Below are positions 42,529 to 53,726 of a stretch of 64,000 nucleotides of DNA, piece by piece. How positions within the stretch are numbered: position 1 is the first letter of the stretch; each line of letters opens with the position of its first letter. A program made the position numbers and the translations under genes. Below the pieces are notes generated by a model. That model ran no database searches. It saw only the letters and a list, made by a program, of their open reading frames with translations, and was not told the DNA's origin. The DNA is from Dermacentor variabilis (lineage: Eukaryota; Arthropoda; Arachnida; Ixodida; Ixodidae): the NCBI RefSeq assembly GCF_050947875.1, contig NC_134568.1, positions 218,549,673 to 218,613,672 of the forward strand, read 5' to 3'.

Positions 42529-43209
42529 ATGGATTTGAAGTCGTTGCGCAAACCGAAATTGCTGGAGCTTGCAAGAGAGTTGGATCTGAATGTCTCGGAC
42601 AAACTCAGAAAACCAGAACTGCTAAAGGCTATTCTTGAGTTAGAAGCTGAGGATGACGAGCTGTCGGAATGCCTTGAGACCATTGAGGAAAGGGAGACTG
42701 CAAAAAGACAGGAGCGCGAACTTAAAGAACAAAAAGAGAAAGAAAAAGAAGAGCGCGACCGTCAACACGCTTTGGAAATGAAGCGTCTCGAGATAGAGAT
42801 AGAACGCGCTCGTAATGGAAGTCAGGCACACGGTGCAGGAGAACGCGTATTGTTCAAAATGACTGACCTGATGCGGCCGTTTAAGCTTGGAGAGGACATT
42901 GGTTTGTTCCTGGTTAACTTTGAGCGAACGTGCGAGAAGCAGGGGTTCTCTCGGGAAACGTGGCCACAGCGCTTGCTCACTTTGTTACCCGGCGAGGCGG
43001 CCGACGTAGTCGCTCGCTTGGATAGAGAGGAGGCAGAGGATTTCGACACAGTGAAATCGAGTCTTCTAAAAAAGTACCGGCTGTCTGCGGAGGCGTTCCG
43101 TCGGAAGTTTCGGGAAAATGAGAAAGGCAAAAGTGAGTCATATACAGAGTTTGCGTATAGGCTTATGTCAAACATGCAGGAGTGGCTCAAAGAAGAGAAA
43201 GTTTGGTGA
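42529..43209 (+). pseudogene. Gypsy copy C gag, frameshifted
   Basis: Starts at the same ATG context as copy A. It has the SAP-like motif, a short coiled coil with only one KQERELKEQKE-like unit (against three in A) and the capsid. A 2-bp deletion at about 43201 (AAAGTTTGG against AAAGCGTTTGG in A and B) shifts the frame just before the SCAN-like segment, and the protein stops at 43209. Confidence 0.92.
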
Positions 43210-46200
43210 CCACGATAAAGTTCTGCAGTGCTTCGGGCTAGAACAGTTTTATAGTCGGTTACCGGAGAACGTGCGATACTGGGTCTTGGATAGGCCAGAC
43301 GTTTGTACGGTGGCTAAAGCCGCTGAGCTAGCCAAGGAGTTTGTGACGCGTCGGGCTCGCGGAGCTAAGGACGGTCAAAAGGGTGAATTTGGCTCGAAGT
43401 TTGAGAGGCCGAAGTTCACACCCATGAGAGCAAAGGGGAACACGCGTAGTGCGGATGCGAGTGGAAGCAGTGCGACCGAACCTAAGGAGACGGCGGCAGC
43501 CGAAGCCGAACGCAGAAAGCGGTTCGAGATGAGGCAAGCGCGCGTTTGTTATACGTGCCAGAAGCCGGGTCACTTTTCGGCGCAGTGTCCGGAAACAACA
43601 CCAAAAGTTGTGTTTTTTTCAATAGGCAGCACTCACGAGAACATGAAGCTTCTCGAGCCTTACATGCGAGACCTCCTCGTGAACGGGAAAGAGTGCCGAG
43701 TGCTTCGCGATTCCGCAGCTACGATGGATGTAGTTCACCCCTCTTACGTAGAACCCCATATGTTCACGGGCGAGTGCGCATGGATCAAGCAAGCCGTGGA
43801 AGCTCATAGCGTGTGTCTGCCAGTAGCAAAGGTGCTTATTGAAGGACCTTTCGGAGCGCTTGAGACGGAGGCGGCAGTGTCATCTATGCTGCCCCCCCAG
43901 TACCCGTACCTATTTTCAAACAGGTCCGATCACCTCCTGCGCGAGAAGGGGCTTTTGTTTGGTGAGGCTAGCGTTCAGGCCTTAACCAGATCGAAGGTTC
44001 GGGAGCTCGCTGCAAAGGCGGTAGTTGCGGGGCCGATGTTATCAAACAACGAAAAAGGGTCAGAGGCGCAGCAAGCCGATATTCAGAGCACGCCCGAACT
44101 GAATAAAATTGAGCCTGTAGCGTTGAAGGCGCCAGATACTGGAGAGGAAACGCCCGACACGGGAAAGTTAGAAGAGCTATCTACTGATTTGCTCATCGCG
44201 CCTACGTCAGACGGACTTGATAGGTTGCTAAAAGTCAGCCGGTCGGCTTTGATAGCCGAGCAAAAGAAGGATGGTAGCCTAGAAAACATACGCTGCAATG
44301 TCAAGGAAGGTATCGCCAGGAAAAATGCGCGTTTTGTGGAAAGAGGTGGAGTCCTGTACCGGAAGTATCTAGACCGCAGAGGAGTGGAGTTCGATCAGCT
44401 GATCGTGCCTCAATGCTATCGTCAGGATCTGTTGCGCTTGACGCATGGGGGTTCGTGGTCCGGACACCTAGGAGTTAAGAAAACTAAGGACCGTCTCTTG
44501 CAAGAGTACTATTGGCCAGGGTGTTTTCGGGACGCAGACCACTTCGTGAGGTCATGTGACACCTGTCAGCGGGTGGGCAAACCAGGGGACAAATCGAGGG
44601 CGCCGTTGAAATTGGTACCTATCATTACGGAGCCTTTTAGACGGCTCGTTATTGATACAGTGGGACCTCTGCCGGTAACAGCCACGGGGTACAGACACAT
44701 TTTGAGTGTGATCTGCCCAGCGACAAAGTTCCCTGAAGCAGTGCCGCTTAAAGAACTCAGCTCATTTGAGATAGTCAATGCACTACTGTCCATATTTGCG
44801 CGAGTTGGTTTTCCTGCAGAAATCCAATCAGATCAGGGCACAGTGTTTACTAGCGCTTTGACGACAACTTTTCTCGAAAGGTGTGGGGTAAAGCTGCTAC
44901 ACAGCTCAGTGTACCACCCACAGTCGAATTCCGTTGAGAAGCTCCACTCCGTCATGAAGCGCGTGTTGAGAGCCTTGTGTTTTGAACATCAAACTGACTG
45001 GGAGCTGTGTCTGCCTGGGGGGATGTTTGCATTAAGAACCGCGCCGCATGCAGCTACGGGGTTTTCGCCAGCTGAGCTGGTGTACGGTCGCTCGCTTCGG
45101 TCTCCGCTTCGCATGCTTCGAGAATCATGGGAAGGCAGGGGCGACGACCCAGTCGTGGTGGAGTGCGTGCTTAAGCTCCTCGAACGCTTAAGAAGGGCAC
45201 AGGAGTTGTCAGGTGAAGCAATGACAAAGGCCCAGCAGAGGGCCAAGGTTTATTATGATCGGACCGCCAGGGCCCGTCGTTTTGAGGTGGGCGATGAGGT
45301 CATGATATTGCGCACATCGCTAAACAACAAACTAGACGTGCAGTGGGAGGGCCCAGCACGAATTGTTCAGAAACTGTCGGACGTTAACTACGTGGTAAGT
45401 CTGCCAGGAAAGCGGAAAGCACAGCAAGTTTACCACTGTAATCTGCTCAAACCTTATAGACAAAGGGAAGCAGTGGTGTGCATGATGGTAAACGTTCCTG
45501 AAGAGCTTCCGGTCGAGCTTCCGGGACTAGGCTCAGTGACGAACAGGGAAGACACCGGTCAAGTCATTAGTGACCTTATCAGTAAAGCACCGCTGTCGCC
45601 TGAGCAGAAAACCGAACTACACCAGCTATTACAAGAGTTTCAAGGTCTGTTCTCTGAGAGGCCTGGTAGGACTTCTGTACTTACTCATGATATAGAACTT
45701 ACCTCCCCAGAGCCAGTACGATCCAAGGCGTATCGGGTGTCACCCCGCCAGAGCGATATTATGGAGGCTGAGGTAAAGAAAATGCTACAGCTCGGTGTTA
45801 TTGAGGCAGGTGAGAGTGATTATACCTCCCCTTTGATTTTAGTTGAGGTACCGGGCAAGGAACCTCGTCCTTGCGTCGACTACCGCAGGCTTAATTCCAT
45901 CACTAAGGATCAAATTTATCCGATCCCTAACATCGAGGAGCGCCTTGAGAAAGTTAGTAGCGCTCAGTTTATTTCCACCCTAGATCTTGTCAGGGGTTAT
46001 TGGCAGGTTCCACTCACAGAAGAGGCTAGTAGGTATGCGGCGTTCATTTCACCAATGGGAACATTCCGTCCTAAAGTGTTGAGTTTTGGTTTGAAGAACG
46101 CGCCATACTGTTTTTCAAGCCTCATGGATAAAGTGTTGCGGGGACAGCAAGAATTCGCTTTACCGTATCTAGACGACGTAGCGATATTCTCCGCATCCTG

Positions 46201-46258
46201 GTCTGAGCATATGGCACACTTGCGGGCAGTGCTAACCCGCCTGCGCAAGCGGGCTTGA
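43206..46258 (+). pseudogene. Gypsy copy C gag end, protease, integrase and RT, second frame
   Basis: The second frame continues from the 43201 deletion. It contains SCAN-like FGLEQFYSRLPENVRYWV, the knuckle CYTCQKPGHFSAQC, protease RDSAAT, the full integrase and the reverse transcriptase as far as YLDDVAIF and the following helix. A 1-bp deletion at about 46246 (CTGCGCAAGCGGG against CTGCGCGAAGCAGG) shifts it to a stop at 46258. An in-frame ATG at 43118 lies upstream of the shift, in antisense register to gag, and is not a true start. Confidence 0.92.
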
Positions 46259-46971
46259 CAGTCAAGGCTCCTAAGTGCCAGTTAGCACAGGCCGAGGTTG
46301 TCTACCTCGGTCACGTGATTGGTCAGGGTCGTCGCCGCCCCTCTGAAATAAAGGTGGCCGCTGTGCGAGACTTTCCGCAACCGCGCACGAAGACCGATAT
46401 TCGGTCGTTCTTAGGTGTCGCCGGCTTCTATCAGAGGTACATCCCCAGGTACTCTGATATCGCGGCTCCCCTGACGCATGCTCTAAGAAAGTCAGAGCCC
46501 CATACAGTCGTCTGGGACGAGACAAAGGAAAGAGCTTTTAGCGCCCTAAAGAGTGCCCTAACAAGCCAGCCTGTGCTACGATCGCCAGACTATACAAAAG
46601 GGTTCGTTGTTCAGTGCGATGCTAGTGAGCGAGGCATGGGCGTTGTACTGTGCCAACGGGAAAAGGGAGAAGTAGAACACCCCGTCCTGTATGCTAGTCG
46701 TAAGCTGACCAGTCGTGAGCAGGCGTATAGCGCCACCGAGAAAGAGTGTGCATGTCTCGTGTGGGCCGTTCAGAAATTGTCATGCTATCTAGCCGGCTCG
46801 AGGTTTATCATTGAGACGGATCACTGCCCTCTCCAATGGCTGCAGACCATCTCTCCCAAAAATGGCCTCCTCCTGCGCTGGAGCCTCGCTTTGCAACAAT
46901 ATTCCTTTGAGGTGCGTTACAAAAAGGGGAGTCTCAACGGTAACGCCGATGGCTTAAGTCGAAGCCCCTAA
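46255..46971 (+). pseudogene. Gypsy copy C RT end and RNase H, third frame
   Basis: 238 codons: end of reverse transcriptase (YLGHVIGQGRRRPSE, FLGVAGFYQRYIPRYSD) and RNase H (QCDASERGMG, SATEKECACLVWAV, ETDHCPLQW, NGNADGLSRSP). The catalytic residues are kept; only the upstream 1-bp deletion disconnects it. Confidence 0.92.
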
Positions 46972-47454
46972 CGTAGGAATCAGCCTCAAAATTGTTTGTT
47001 ACTGATGTTTTTCTTCCTGAGGCAGGATTGTTTAACATATTGCTTTTGTTTAGTGTTTCAAAGTGATGATATGCTTTCTAGTGCAATTTTCCAATTTGTG
47101 GACGCGTTCTGAGTGATGCTAGACTACTGTAAGGAACTAGGCAGTGGTATAAAAAGGGGAAAGAGCCTGGCAGGGCTTAGTGAGGGTTGTGCCGTGCTTG
47201 CTGACTGAGCGGTTGAGTTTCAGCGTAGTTCTAACGCTTGCCGGGAACGAGAACAAGAATGTGAACTCTCCCGAAGTCACTTTGCAGTGTCCTGTGCGAA
47301 CCTGAACGAGAGAACGAGGCCTTCTCTGTGCGCTGCGCTCAAGAAACGTCGAGGGACGCCCGACTTCGGTTATGAGCATCATCGAGCGACATCCCTCCGG
47401 ACAGCGGATGCAGTCCCCTGTCCATCGGGATCTCCTTCCCCCGGCGGGGCGGTC
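46972..47454 (+). promoter_or_regulatory. Post-ORF noncoding block of copy C with internal TATA box
   Basis: Same block as in copies A and B, 483 bp, with TATAAAAA at 47148-47155 and the G-rich tract next to the 3' LTR. Although the LTR upstream half differs between C and A/B, this block is nearly identical. Confidence 0.5.
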
Positions 47455-48190
47455 TGTTACGTTTCGCCTACGACGCGCGGTTTAGCCGGCGCGATTGCAA
47501 CAAAGCGGCAGACATTTTGGGCCGTTCGGCGTCGCCGCTACGCTCCCCGCCAGGCGTTTCCAGGCGTTTCCAGGCGTTTCCAGGCGTTTCCAGGCGTTTC
47601 CAGGCATGTTCCGATGCCACGTGTCTTCATGTGCGTGTGTGAGTGTATGTGCCATTGTGCCCGACCGGCGGCGATGCGACAGCAGGGGGTCACCTTCTCC
47701 TTCCAGTCATTGTGCCCGACCAGAGGCGCTACGAGAGCCGAAGTTACCTTCTCCTCCCAGTCTTTGTGCCCGACCGGCGGCGCTACGACAGTGTGCGTCA
47801 CCTTAGCCCATTGTACAATCACGTGCTCGTCTATTGAGGGGTTCCTTCTTGCCCTCAACTGCGAGAGTATAAAAACAGCTGCCCCCGGACGCCAAAAGGA
47901 GGGCTCCGATTTCTTCTGTTGAGTAAAGTGCTCTCCCGTCTCTCTACTTCGGTCAACCTGACCGCCAACTCTTTGCGATGTTAAAATAAACAAGTTGTTT
48001 TGTTGTTACCAGTCGACTCTTGCTTTGCCGGGACCTTCGGATGCTTCCAGTTGTACCCCAGGCCGCCAGGCCAACGCTACCCTTGGGGCTTGCGACCCAG
48101 GTGCAACCACGGGCGTCAGCGCCGAGTTCCCAACAAATCGTACCAGCGGGTACGACCACAACAACTCGTACCAGCGGTGCGATTCAAACA
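47455..48190 (+). repeat. 3' LTR of Gypsy copy C
   Basis: TGTTACG to GATTCAAACA. It has five 10-bp GCGTTTCCAG units (47551-47605) against three in the 5' LTR, which accounts for most of the 21-bp length difference. TATAAAA is at 47868-47874. Followed by CGCC and the right half of mariner. Confidence 0.93.
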
Positions 48191-48718
48191 CGCCGGAAAG
48201 GTGTTGTTGACTTTTATTTTTCGATCGTCAGGGGCGATTACTGATAAAATTTGCTAAATCTTGAGAGACTATCAATTGTTTCCGATATTGTGAAACGCCG
48301 GATCGGCTGCGTGTCGCAATCGAGAACAACCGACGTGGAAAATTGACGAATGGGGTCATCTTGTTCTGCGACAATGCCCGTCCCCACGTCGTTGATGTGG
48401 TTAATACAAAGCTGCCAAAGTTCAAGCGGGAAACGCTGCAACATCCGCCATACAGCTCAGACCTGCGCCTTGCGACTTCCACATTTTGGGGCAACCGTAA
48501 AAGCAGCTTAAGGGAACCAGATTCGTCTCGGACGATGACGTGAAAGTCAGTTGCAGACGTTTTGAAGCAGCAACCCAAGGAGCCTTATGAGACGGGAATT
48601 ACGCGACTCGTTAGTCAATAGGACAAATGTCTAAATGCTCATGGAGGCTACTTTTATACAATGTACCCCGTTTGTCATATATTCGCATTGGCTCACTTTC
48701 ATTTGACTCGCCCTCGTA

Positions 48719-49239
48719 TGTTCTGCAGAAATCCTGCTTTTTATACTTGCTCTCTACTGCGACTATAATTTCTGTGCAACCACTCACGATACACGACCGG
48801 TGACAGCTGCTCCTGCGTAATACATTGGAACAAATGACAGCGTCATTGAGATTTTTCACTGGCTGTTGCATACGTATACACGAATGTAAACAAGGATTTT
48901 GAATGACAAACTTTCATTAACATATTTGTCCTCAACTTGTTCATTTCATGGCCTTTACACTTTTCATATCAGCGGCATGGACTGCTTTGCTGGTTTCGAA
49001 CTGATGTAGTTCTAAAGTTCGTGTGATATTCTCTTTACTTATTAAATAGACAAAAACATGGAAGCATTGACACCAGTTATGTTCGGCACAATTTTTGGCA
49101 TATACGAGTATAATATTTTACGACAAAATACATATTTTACTTCTATTGACCGTGCGTAGCGTTCAAGAATTCGTTTGCAGTATCTTTGGCAATGACAATG
49201 CAGTTATTATTCACGTATTTGATCCCTAGGCAAATTGTT
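48719..49239. other. Unassigned AT-rich sequence
   Basis: Between the mariner right end and the foldback element. No frame or repeat recognised. Confidence 0.4.
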
Positions 49240-49971
49240 TAAGAGGAAGCTTTAGCTTGGGCCCAACTCCAACGCGGCCTATTCAGATACATTTAAAACG
49301 CAGAAGCGCTTTTCTGAGATAACTCCTGAATCGCTTTTAATGAAATTTGTTGCATTTGAGAGAGTAAGTTAAATTGTAGTGTCTGTTGGAAGCGGAATTT
49401 TGATTTAGGGCCGGAACTTTGTTTAAAATATTTTGAAAAATTCGAAACTTCGAAAAAAAATAAAAGGGCGAAGTTTAAAAATTAATAGCTTTGCATCAAG
49501 AACAGATATCGCGGTTATGTAAACGGCATCCATTACACCATTCAAAGCGGACAAATTCGATATGTCTATTTGTATGTTACGTGAATTTTTTATCTTATGT
49601 ACAAATGTACTTCAAGTGCCGTATTTACATATTACTTAATTTTTAGACTCATGTGTAACATATCAATTTTGTCCGCTGTAGATGTACTATTATGTGCAAT
49701 TCACAGCATTGTGATATAAATTTTCATTGCTGATTTACAGAGTTGTAAACTTCATTGTTTCGTTTTCTGAAAATTTTTTATTTTTGCCACTTTTTTTCCA
49801 TAATATATTGACGACCTAAATCGAAAATTCGAAACAAACAGTCACTAGAATTTAAGTTTTTCTTTTAAATACAACAAACTTCATCAAATTTGGTGCAGTG
49901 GTTGCCGAGAAAAACGAATTCTCCTTCTGCATGTATTTAGATAGGAACATCCGACCTAATGTTTCCTCTTA
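49240..49971. mobile_element. Long-inverted-repeat (foldback) element
   Basis: The left end TAAGAGGAAGCTTTAGC and the reverse complement of the right end (TAAGAGGAAACATTAGG) start a diverged inverted repeat of roughly 330 bp per side. Matching blocks include CATTT...GCAGAAG, GTTTGTTG(T/C)ATTT, GATTTAGG and GCGGACAAA(A)TT. Only a short centre near 49600 is single copy. It has no coding frame. A whole-element hairpin of this kind fits a non-autonomous foldback transposon. Age is high, judging by arm divergence. Confidence 0.7.
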
Positions 49972-50286
49972 GGAGGAGGCCGAGCTGCAATGTGAGCCCC
50001 CCCCCCCTCCCCCTCCGAACGAAATTTCTGGCTACGCCGCTGTTCGCCACATATATTTTCGCTAACACAGCAAATGACTGCTTGTATTTTAGCTCTTCCA
50101 ACACTGCAGCTAATACATCATCGTGCTTATACCACGGGCTTGTACGCAAGGACGGTTGAAATGACCAATTTTCTTTCTTTCTTTCCTTATTTTTTTTTGT
50201 AGTTTCGGGGTACCGAAGGTGTGCTGGCAGGCTGATTTCAATATCTGCTGATCTAAGATTTTATTTTGAGCTTACCGACAAAAAAA
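49972..50286. other. Unassigned, begins with C-run repeat
   Basis: C run at 49997-50007 followed by GAACGAAATTTCTGGCTACG, resembling other C-run boundaries in the window. No coding signal. Confidence 0.4.
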
Positions 50287-50341
50287 AATTATTCTGGGGC
50301 TTTACGTGCGAAAATCAGAACCTGATTGTGAGGCACGCTGT
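50287..50341 (-). repeat. 3' fragment of Ruka-like SINE, minus strand
   Basis: The minus strand reads CAGCGTGCCTCACAATCAGG then a GCACGTAAAGCCCCAGAATAA-type end, which is the SINE 3' part. It directly abuts the 3' end of LINE D. Confidence 0.65.
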
Positions 50342-52298
50342 AGAGAGAGAGAGAGAGAAAACATTTATTTATGATGAGCTGGGGGGCCTCCTCGCAGTGT
50401 GGAGCCGTTAGTTCAGGGCCCCACTGGCTCGCGCCACTCCGCGTGGCCGCCGGATCAGCCGTCGCTGCTCTTGTGGGTCTCAGCTGGTCAGCGCAGTCTC
50501 CCAGGAGGAAGGGGAAGGTGAAGGAATTGAGGAGTAGCCCGGAGGGTGTGGGCACTCCCAGGTGCAATGATATACTGTGGGATTTGCTCCACAATAGGGA
50601 CAGTATGAGGGATATTGTGTGGGGTGGAAGAGGTGAAGATAAAAGAGGCAGGGAAATGAATTAGTTTGAAGCTGTCGCCACGCGACGGCATCTTCTCGAT
50701 TAAGGGAATTATGTGGTGGAGGGAAGTGTCTCCTGGTATCTCTGTAATATTGTAGAGTTTCAGTGTAGTTCAGTGGTTCTGTCGGTGCGTCGTCTGGGTT
50801 GGACAGCTCTTCCAATGGCGCCCGGTTAGCGAGGTCTCGGGCTACCGCATTAGCGCGTTCATTACCATGGAGAGAGGCGTGTCCAGGTGTCCAGACGATA
50901 CGCACCCTGTGTAACGCTGTGGGGTGTAATGATGTAAGGATGCGGTGTGTGTAGGGTGTCACCCTCCCTTGTGCCAAAGTCCTGCAGGCGGTCTGAGAAT
51001 CAGTGACCACTGTGATAGGTCCATCCGGCGCCGGCATGGTTGAAGCGTGTACGATGGCTAGGGCAATAGCAGCCTCTTCCGCCGTGCCACTGTCCACAGT
51101 GTTGAGCGTGGCCGAAGCTCTCAGAATGTCTGCTCTATCTAGTACAAGACATAGGGCACGTTTCTGTGGGTAGGGGGCCACGTCGGTGTATAGGACTGGA
51201 GTGTTTGATTTGTCATCGCCAAGTAGGCGAGCCAGGGCTTGTGCTCTTGCCTTTCGTCGACCTCTATGACGGTCAGGGTGCATATTCCGTGGAATTGGGG
51301 CCACGTGAATTTTGTTGCGAATGCTAAGCGGAAAAAGCGTGCGGTTTTCCTGTTGTGGTTTTCTTGGTATTTGATATCCTAGCCGAGATAGAATGTGGCA
51401 TCCTTGCATTGTTCGTTGCAGACGTTGCAATTGGCTGTTAAAATGGCCTTCAACTAGTTCGCGGATGGTGTTGTGCACCCCCAGTCGTAGTAGGAGCCGC
51501 GTAGACGCATGTTGGGGTAGTCCCAGCGCTGCCTTTAGTGCCGTACGGAGGAGGGTGTCCATCTGGTGCATCTCAGTCTGAGTCAGATTATGATAGGGGA
51601 GGTGGTAGGTTAATCGGCTAATTATGAGGGCTTCCACGATTCGGAGTACGTCTTTTTCTTTCAGTCCTTGTCGGCGGTTTGTAATGCGCTTTGTCATGTG
51701 CGTTATTTGGGTAACTTGTTGGCGGAGCACGTGTAGGGTATATGTGGCCTTCCCGTTGTGTTGTATGTGAAGTCCTAGTACACGTAGTCTGTCTACCCTT
51801 GGAATAACGTTGCCATTGAGATGCAATGTGATGGCTGGTGGAATATCGGCCTTGTTCCGTTTTTTGAATACAAGCAGGAGCTCCGACTTCTCAGCTGCGC
51901 ATGTGAGTCCTCCGGCTATTGCATACTCTTGAACTATATTTACGGCTTCCTGTAGTGCGTCTTGAATGGCGCCGTCTGACCCTGTGGTCACCCAGATTGT
52001 AATATCATCGGCGTACAGGGCGTGCTGCACGTTCGGAAGTTTGTCGAGGAGCGGTGGTAGCTTTGCCATCGCCACGTTGAACAGGGTGGGTGAGAGAACC
52101 GAACCCTGGGGAGTCCCTCTGCCCGAAAGTTTTATAATATCCGACCGAATATCACCTAGGCCGATGGTGGCTGTTCGGTCCGATAAAAAGGCTCGGACAT
52201 AATCATAGATGCGCTTTCCGCATCGGGAGAATGCAAGGTTGTTTAGAATGAGGTCATGTGAGACGTTATCGAAGGCTCCTTTGAGGTCCAACGCCAGA
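50342..52298 (-). mobile_element. I-type LINE D, 3' two-thirds of ORF2 open
   Basis: Minus-strand LINE ending in a CT run (AG 50342-50358 on the plus strand). A single frame of 600-odd codons is open from 52298 to 50480: LDLKGAFDNVSHDL, GTPQGSVLSPTLFN, LYADDITIW, then RNase H with TVVTDSQTA and WTPGHASLHGNERAN, then the finger CPYCGANPTVYHCTWEC. The frame continues upstream into SINE sequence (to 52396), which is not LINE coding. It is 5'-truncated, so no endonuclease and no ORF1. It is the youngest-looking I-type LINE here. Confidence 0.9.
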
Positions 52299-52425
52299 CC
52301 TTCCGGATTAATTTTGATCACCTGGGGTTTTTTAATGTGTACCCAATGTACGGTACACGGGCGTTGTTGCATTTCGCCCCATCGGAATGCGGCCACCGCA
52401 GCCGGGATTCGATCCCGTAACCTCG
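52299..52425 (-). repeat. Ruka-like SINE fragment between LINEs D and E
   Basis: On the minus strand it starts inside box B (GGTTACGGGATCGAATCCC), then GCATTCCGATGGGGCGAAAT and GATCAAAATTAATCCGGAAG. The 5' box A part and the 3' end are missing. Sandwiched between the 3' tail of LINE E and the truncated 5' end of LINE D. Confidence 0.75.
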
Positions 52426-53703
52426 TGAGTGAGTGAGTGAATAAACTTTAATGCAGGTCCGGCGAGGACGCGAACTCGTCGCGCACCCGGCTAGTCACAC
52501 GTCGGGACCAGCAGGTCTAGCCCACCGGCCCGGTCGCGGGCACGCCGGACGGACAGGATTTGCTTTTCTAGAGCGGGCCTACGCAGAAGCGAGTCCCGCT
52601 CCTCCTTGATGAACTTGGGGTATGTCGACCCGCACTCCCAGAGCATGTGAGGTAGAGTGGAGGTCTGGCCGCAGGACGGGCAGGCATCGTCACGATACAC
52701 GTCGGGGTAAGCCTCGTGGAGAGCGGACAGACACGGATATGTGCTGGTCCGTAGAAGCCTAAGCGAAACGGCTTGCGCCCTGTTCAACTTGGGGTGAGGG
52801 GGTGGAAAGACCATTCTGGACATGTAGAAATATTTAATAATCTCGTTGTGAGTAGCGGGAGCGTCCCTGTGACCGTAGAGAGGAGTCAGTGCTCCTTATA
52901 GAGGAAGCGCGGTCGGTGAGGTCACGCGCAGGCTCGTGAGCAGACTCATTGAGGTTCGGGGGAGCACCCTCGACCGATCCTACGTGAGCGGGAAACCAGT
53001 GAATTGAATGGTTTGTGAGAGCATGTGGACTCGAGCCGCTAAGAAGACGAACAGCTTCCTTGGCGATGCAACCCTTCTGAAAAGCCCTAACTGCCGTTTT
53101 GGAATCACTATAGATTTCGGACCCACGACCGTCTAGCAGGGCGAGGGCGATGGCGACTTGCTCGGCGACTCCGGGGTCTGAAGTGCGAATCGAGGCGCTA
53201 TTGGAAATCTTTCCGCTCGAGTCGACCACGACGACGGCAAAGGTCTTCCCGTCCCTGTACTCCGCGGCGTCGACGAAGCTTGCTCTAATGTCGTGTTGCT
53301 TGATCTGTTTGAGGATGGCTGCTGCTCTGGCCTTGCGTCTGCCCTCGTTGTGGATGGGATGGACGTTTCGGGGCACAGGGGCCACTACGAACTTGTCTCG
53401 AATGCACCTAGGGATCGGGGTACTGACCATCGGGAATTCCGCAGGGTGGTGACCCAGCTCTTCGAGGATGCGTTTACCTGCCGCTGTGGTGGTCAGGCGA
53501 CTGAGTTGCGCGCGTTCTTGGGCTTCGGCAATCTCCTCGGCGGTGTTATGTACCCCCAGCTTCAAGAGATCCTCGATATGGGTCCTGATGGGTAGCCAAA
53601 GAGCCCTGTTGACTACTTTGCGGATGAGAACGTTGAGCTTGTCTCGCTCCGCTCTGAGCCAGTTGTGCATAGAAATCGTGTACGTGAGGTGGCAGCGCAA
53701 CTA
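52426..53703 (-). mobile_element. I-type LINE E, RNase H and 3' end
   Basis: Minus-strand frame 53700-52834 carries the end of the reverse transcriptase thumb, then RNase H pieces (YSDSKTAVRA, HWFPAHVG, LNESAHEPARDLTDRA). Frame 52823-52491 has the finger CPSCGQTSTLPHMLWECG. The 3' tail is a TTCACTCACTCACTCA repeat (plus strand 52426-52443). One frameshift near 52830. The 5' end joins a 37-bp piece of SINE head. Confidence 0.85.
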
Positions 53704-53726
53704 GGCCACTAAGCAACCACGGCGGG
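53690..53726 (-). repeat. SINE head fused to the 5' end of LINE E
   Basis: The minus strand reads CCCGCCGTGGTTGCTTAGTG then GCCTAGTTGCGCTGCC, the first about 37 nt of the Ruka-like SINE including box A, running straight into LINE E sequence. It has no box B or body. Confidence 0.65.

Larger units (their letters stand above)
41499..48190 (+). mobile_element. Ty3/Gypsy Gmr1-like retrotransposon, copy C
   Basis: A 6692-bp element inside the mariner transposase, with CGCC duplications at 41495-41498 and 48191-48194. 5' LTR 41499-42213 (715 bp), 3' LTR 47455-48190 (736 bp). The interior is very close to copies A and B, but the upstream half of its LTR is clearly different (starts TGTTACGTTTCGCCTACGAC), so it belongs to a second LTR subfamily. 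Two small deletions in gag-pol make it non-autonomous. Confidence 0.95.
40898..48600 (+). pseudogene. mariner transposase, frameshifted and interrupted
   Basis: The left part encodes DEQRGAVRFLTAEGVSQNEI (N-terminal helix-turn-helix), RISIDALAERVNISHGSVH and, in frame 41262-41498, VIGDEPWCHYYEPETRRQS, the first catalytic Asp. The right part, after 48194, gives GKVLLTFIF, ILFCDNARPH (second Asp) and HPPYSSDL (third Asp), the DD34D signature of mariner. It contains stops (for example after ATVKR, near 41037) and several frame changes. The family cuts and pastes DNA at TA. The protein's reading passes straight across the CGCC target site of the Gypsy insertion. Confidence 0.88.
40722..48716 (+). 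mobile_element. mariner-family DNA transposon, split by Gypsy copy C
   Basis: 27-bp terminal inverted repeats at 40722-40748 and 48690-48716 (CGAGGGGGAGTCAAATGAAA; one mismatch over 27) are bounded by TA on both sides (40720-40721, 48717-48718), the mariner target duplication. The interior encodes a broken mariner transposase in two parts either side of a 6.7-kb Gypsy insertion. Without the insert the element would be about 1.3 kb, the usual mariner size. It was probably already dead or dying, because frameshifts and stops exist in both halves. Confidence 0.93.

Noticed and set aside
43118..43209. ATG at 43118 as start of the 1046-codon frame in copy C
   Set aside because: It overlaps gag in another frame; the long frame arises from a 2-bp deletion at about 43201 relative to copies A and B.
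52299..52396. Start of the long LINE D frame at 52396 as a true N terminus
   Set aside because: The first codons lie in SINE sequence; LINE coding begins at the junction near 52298.
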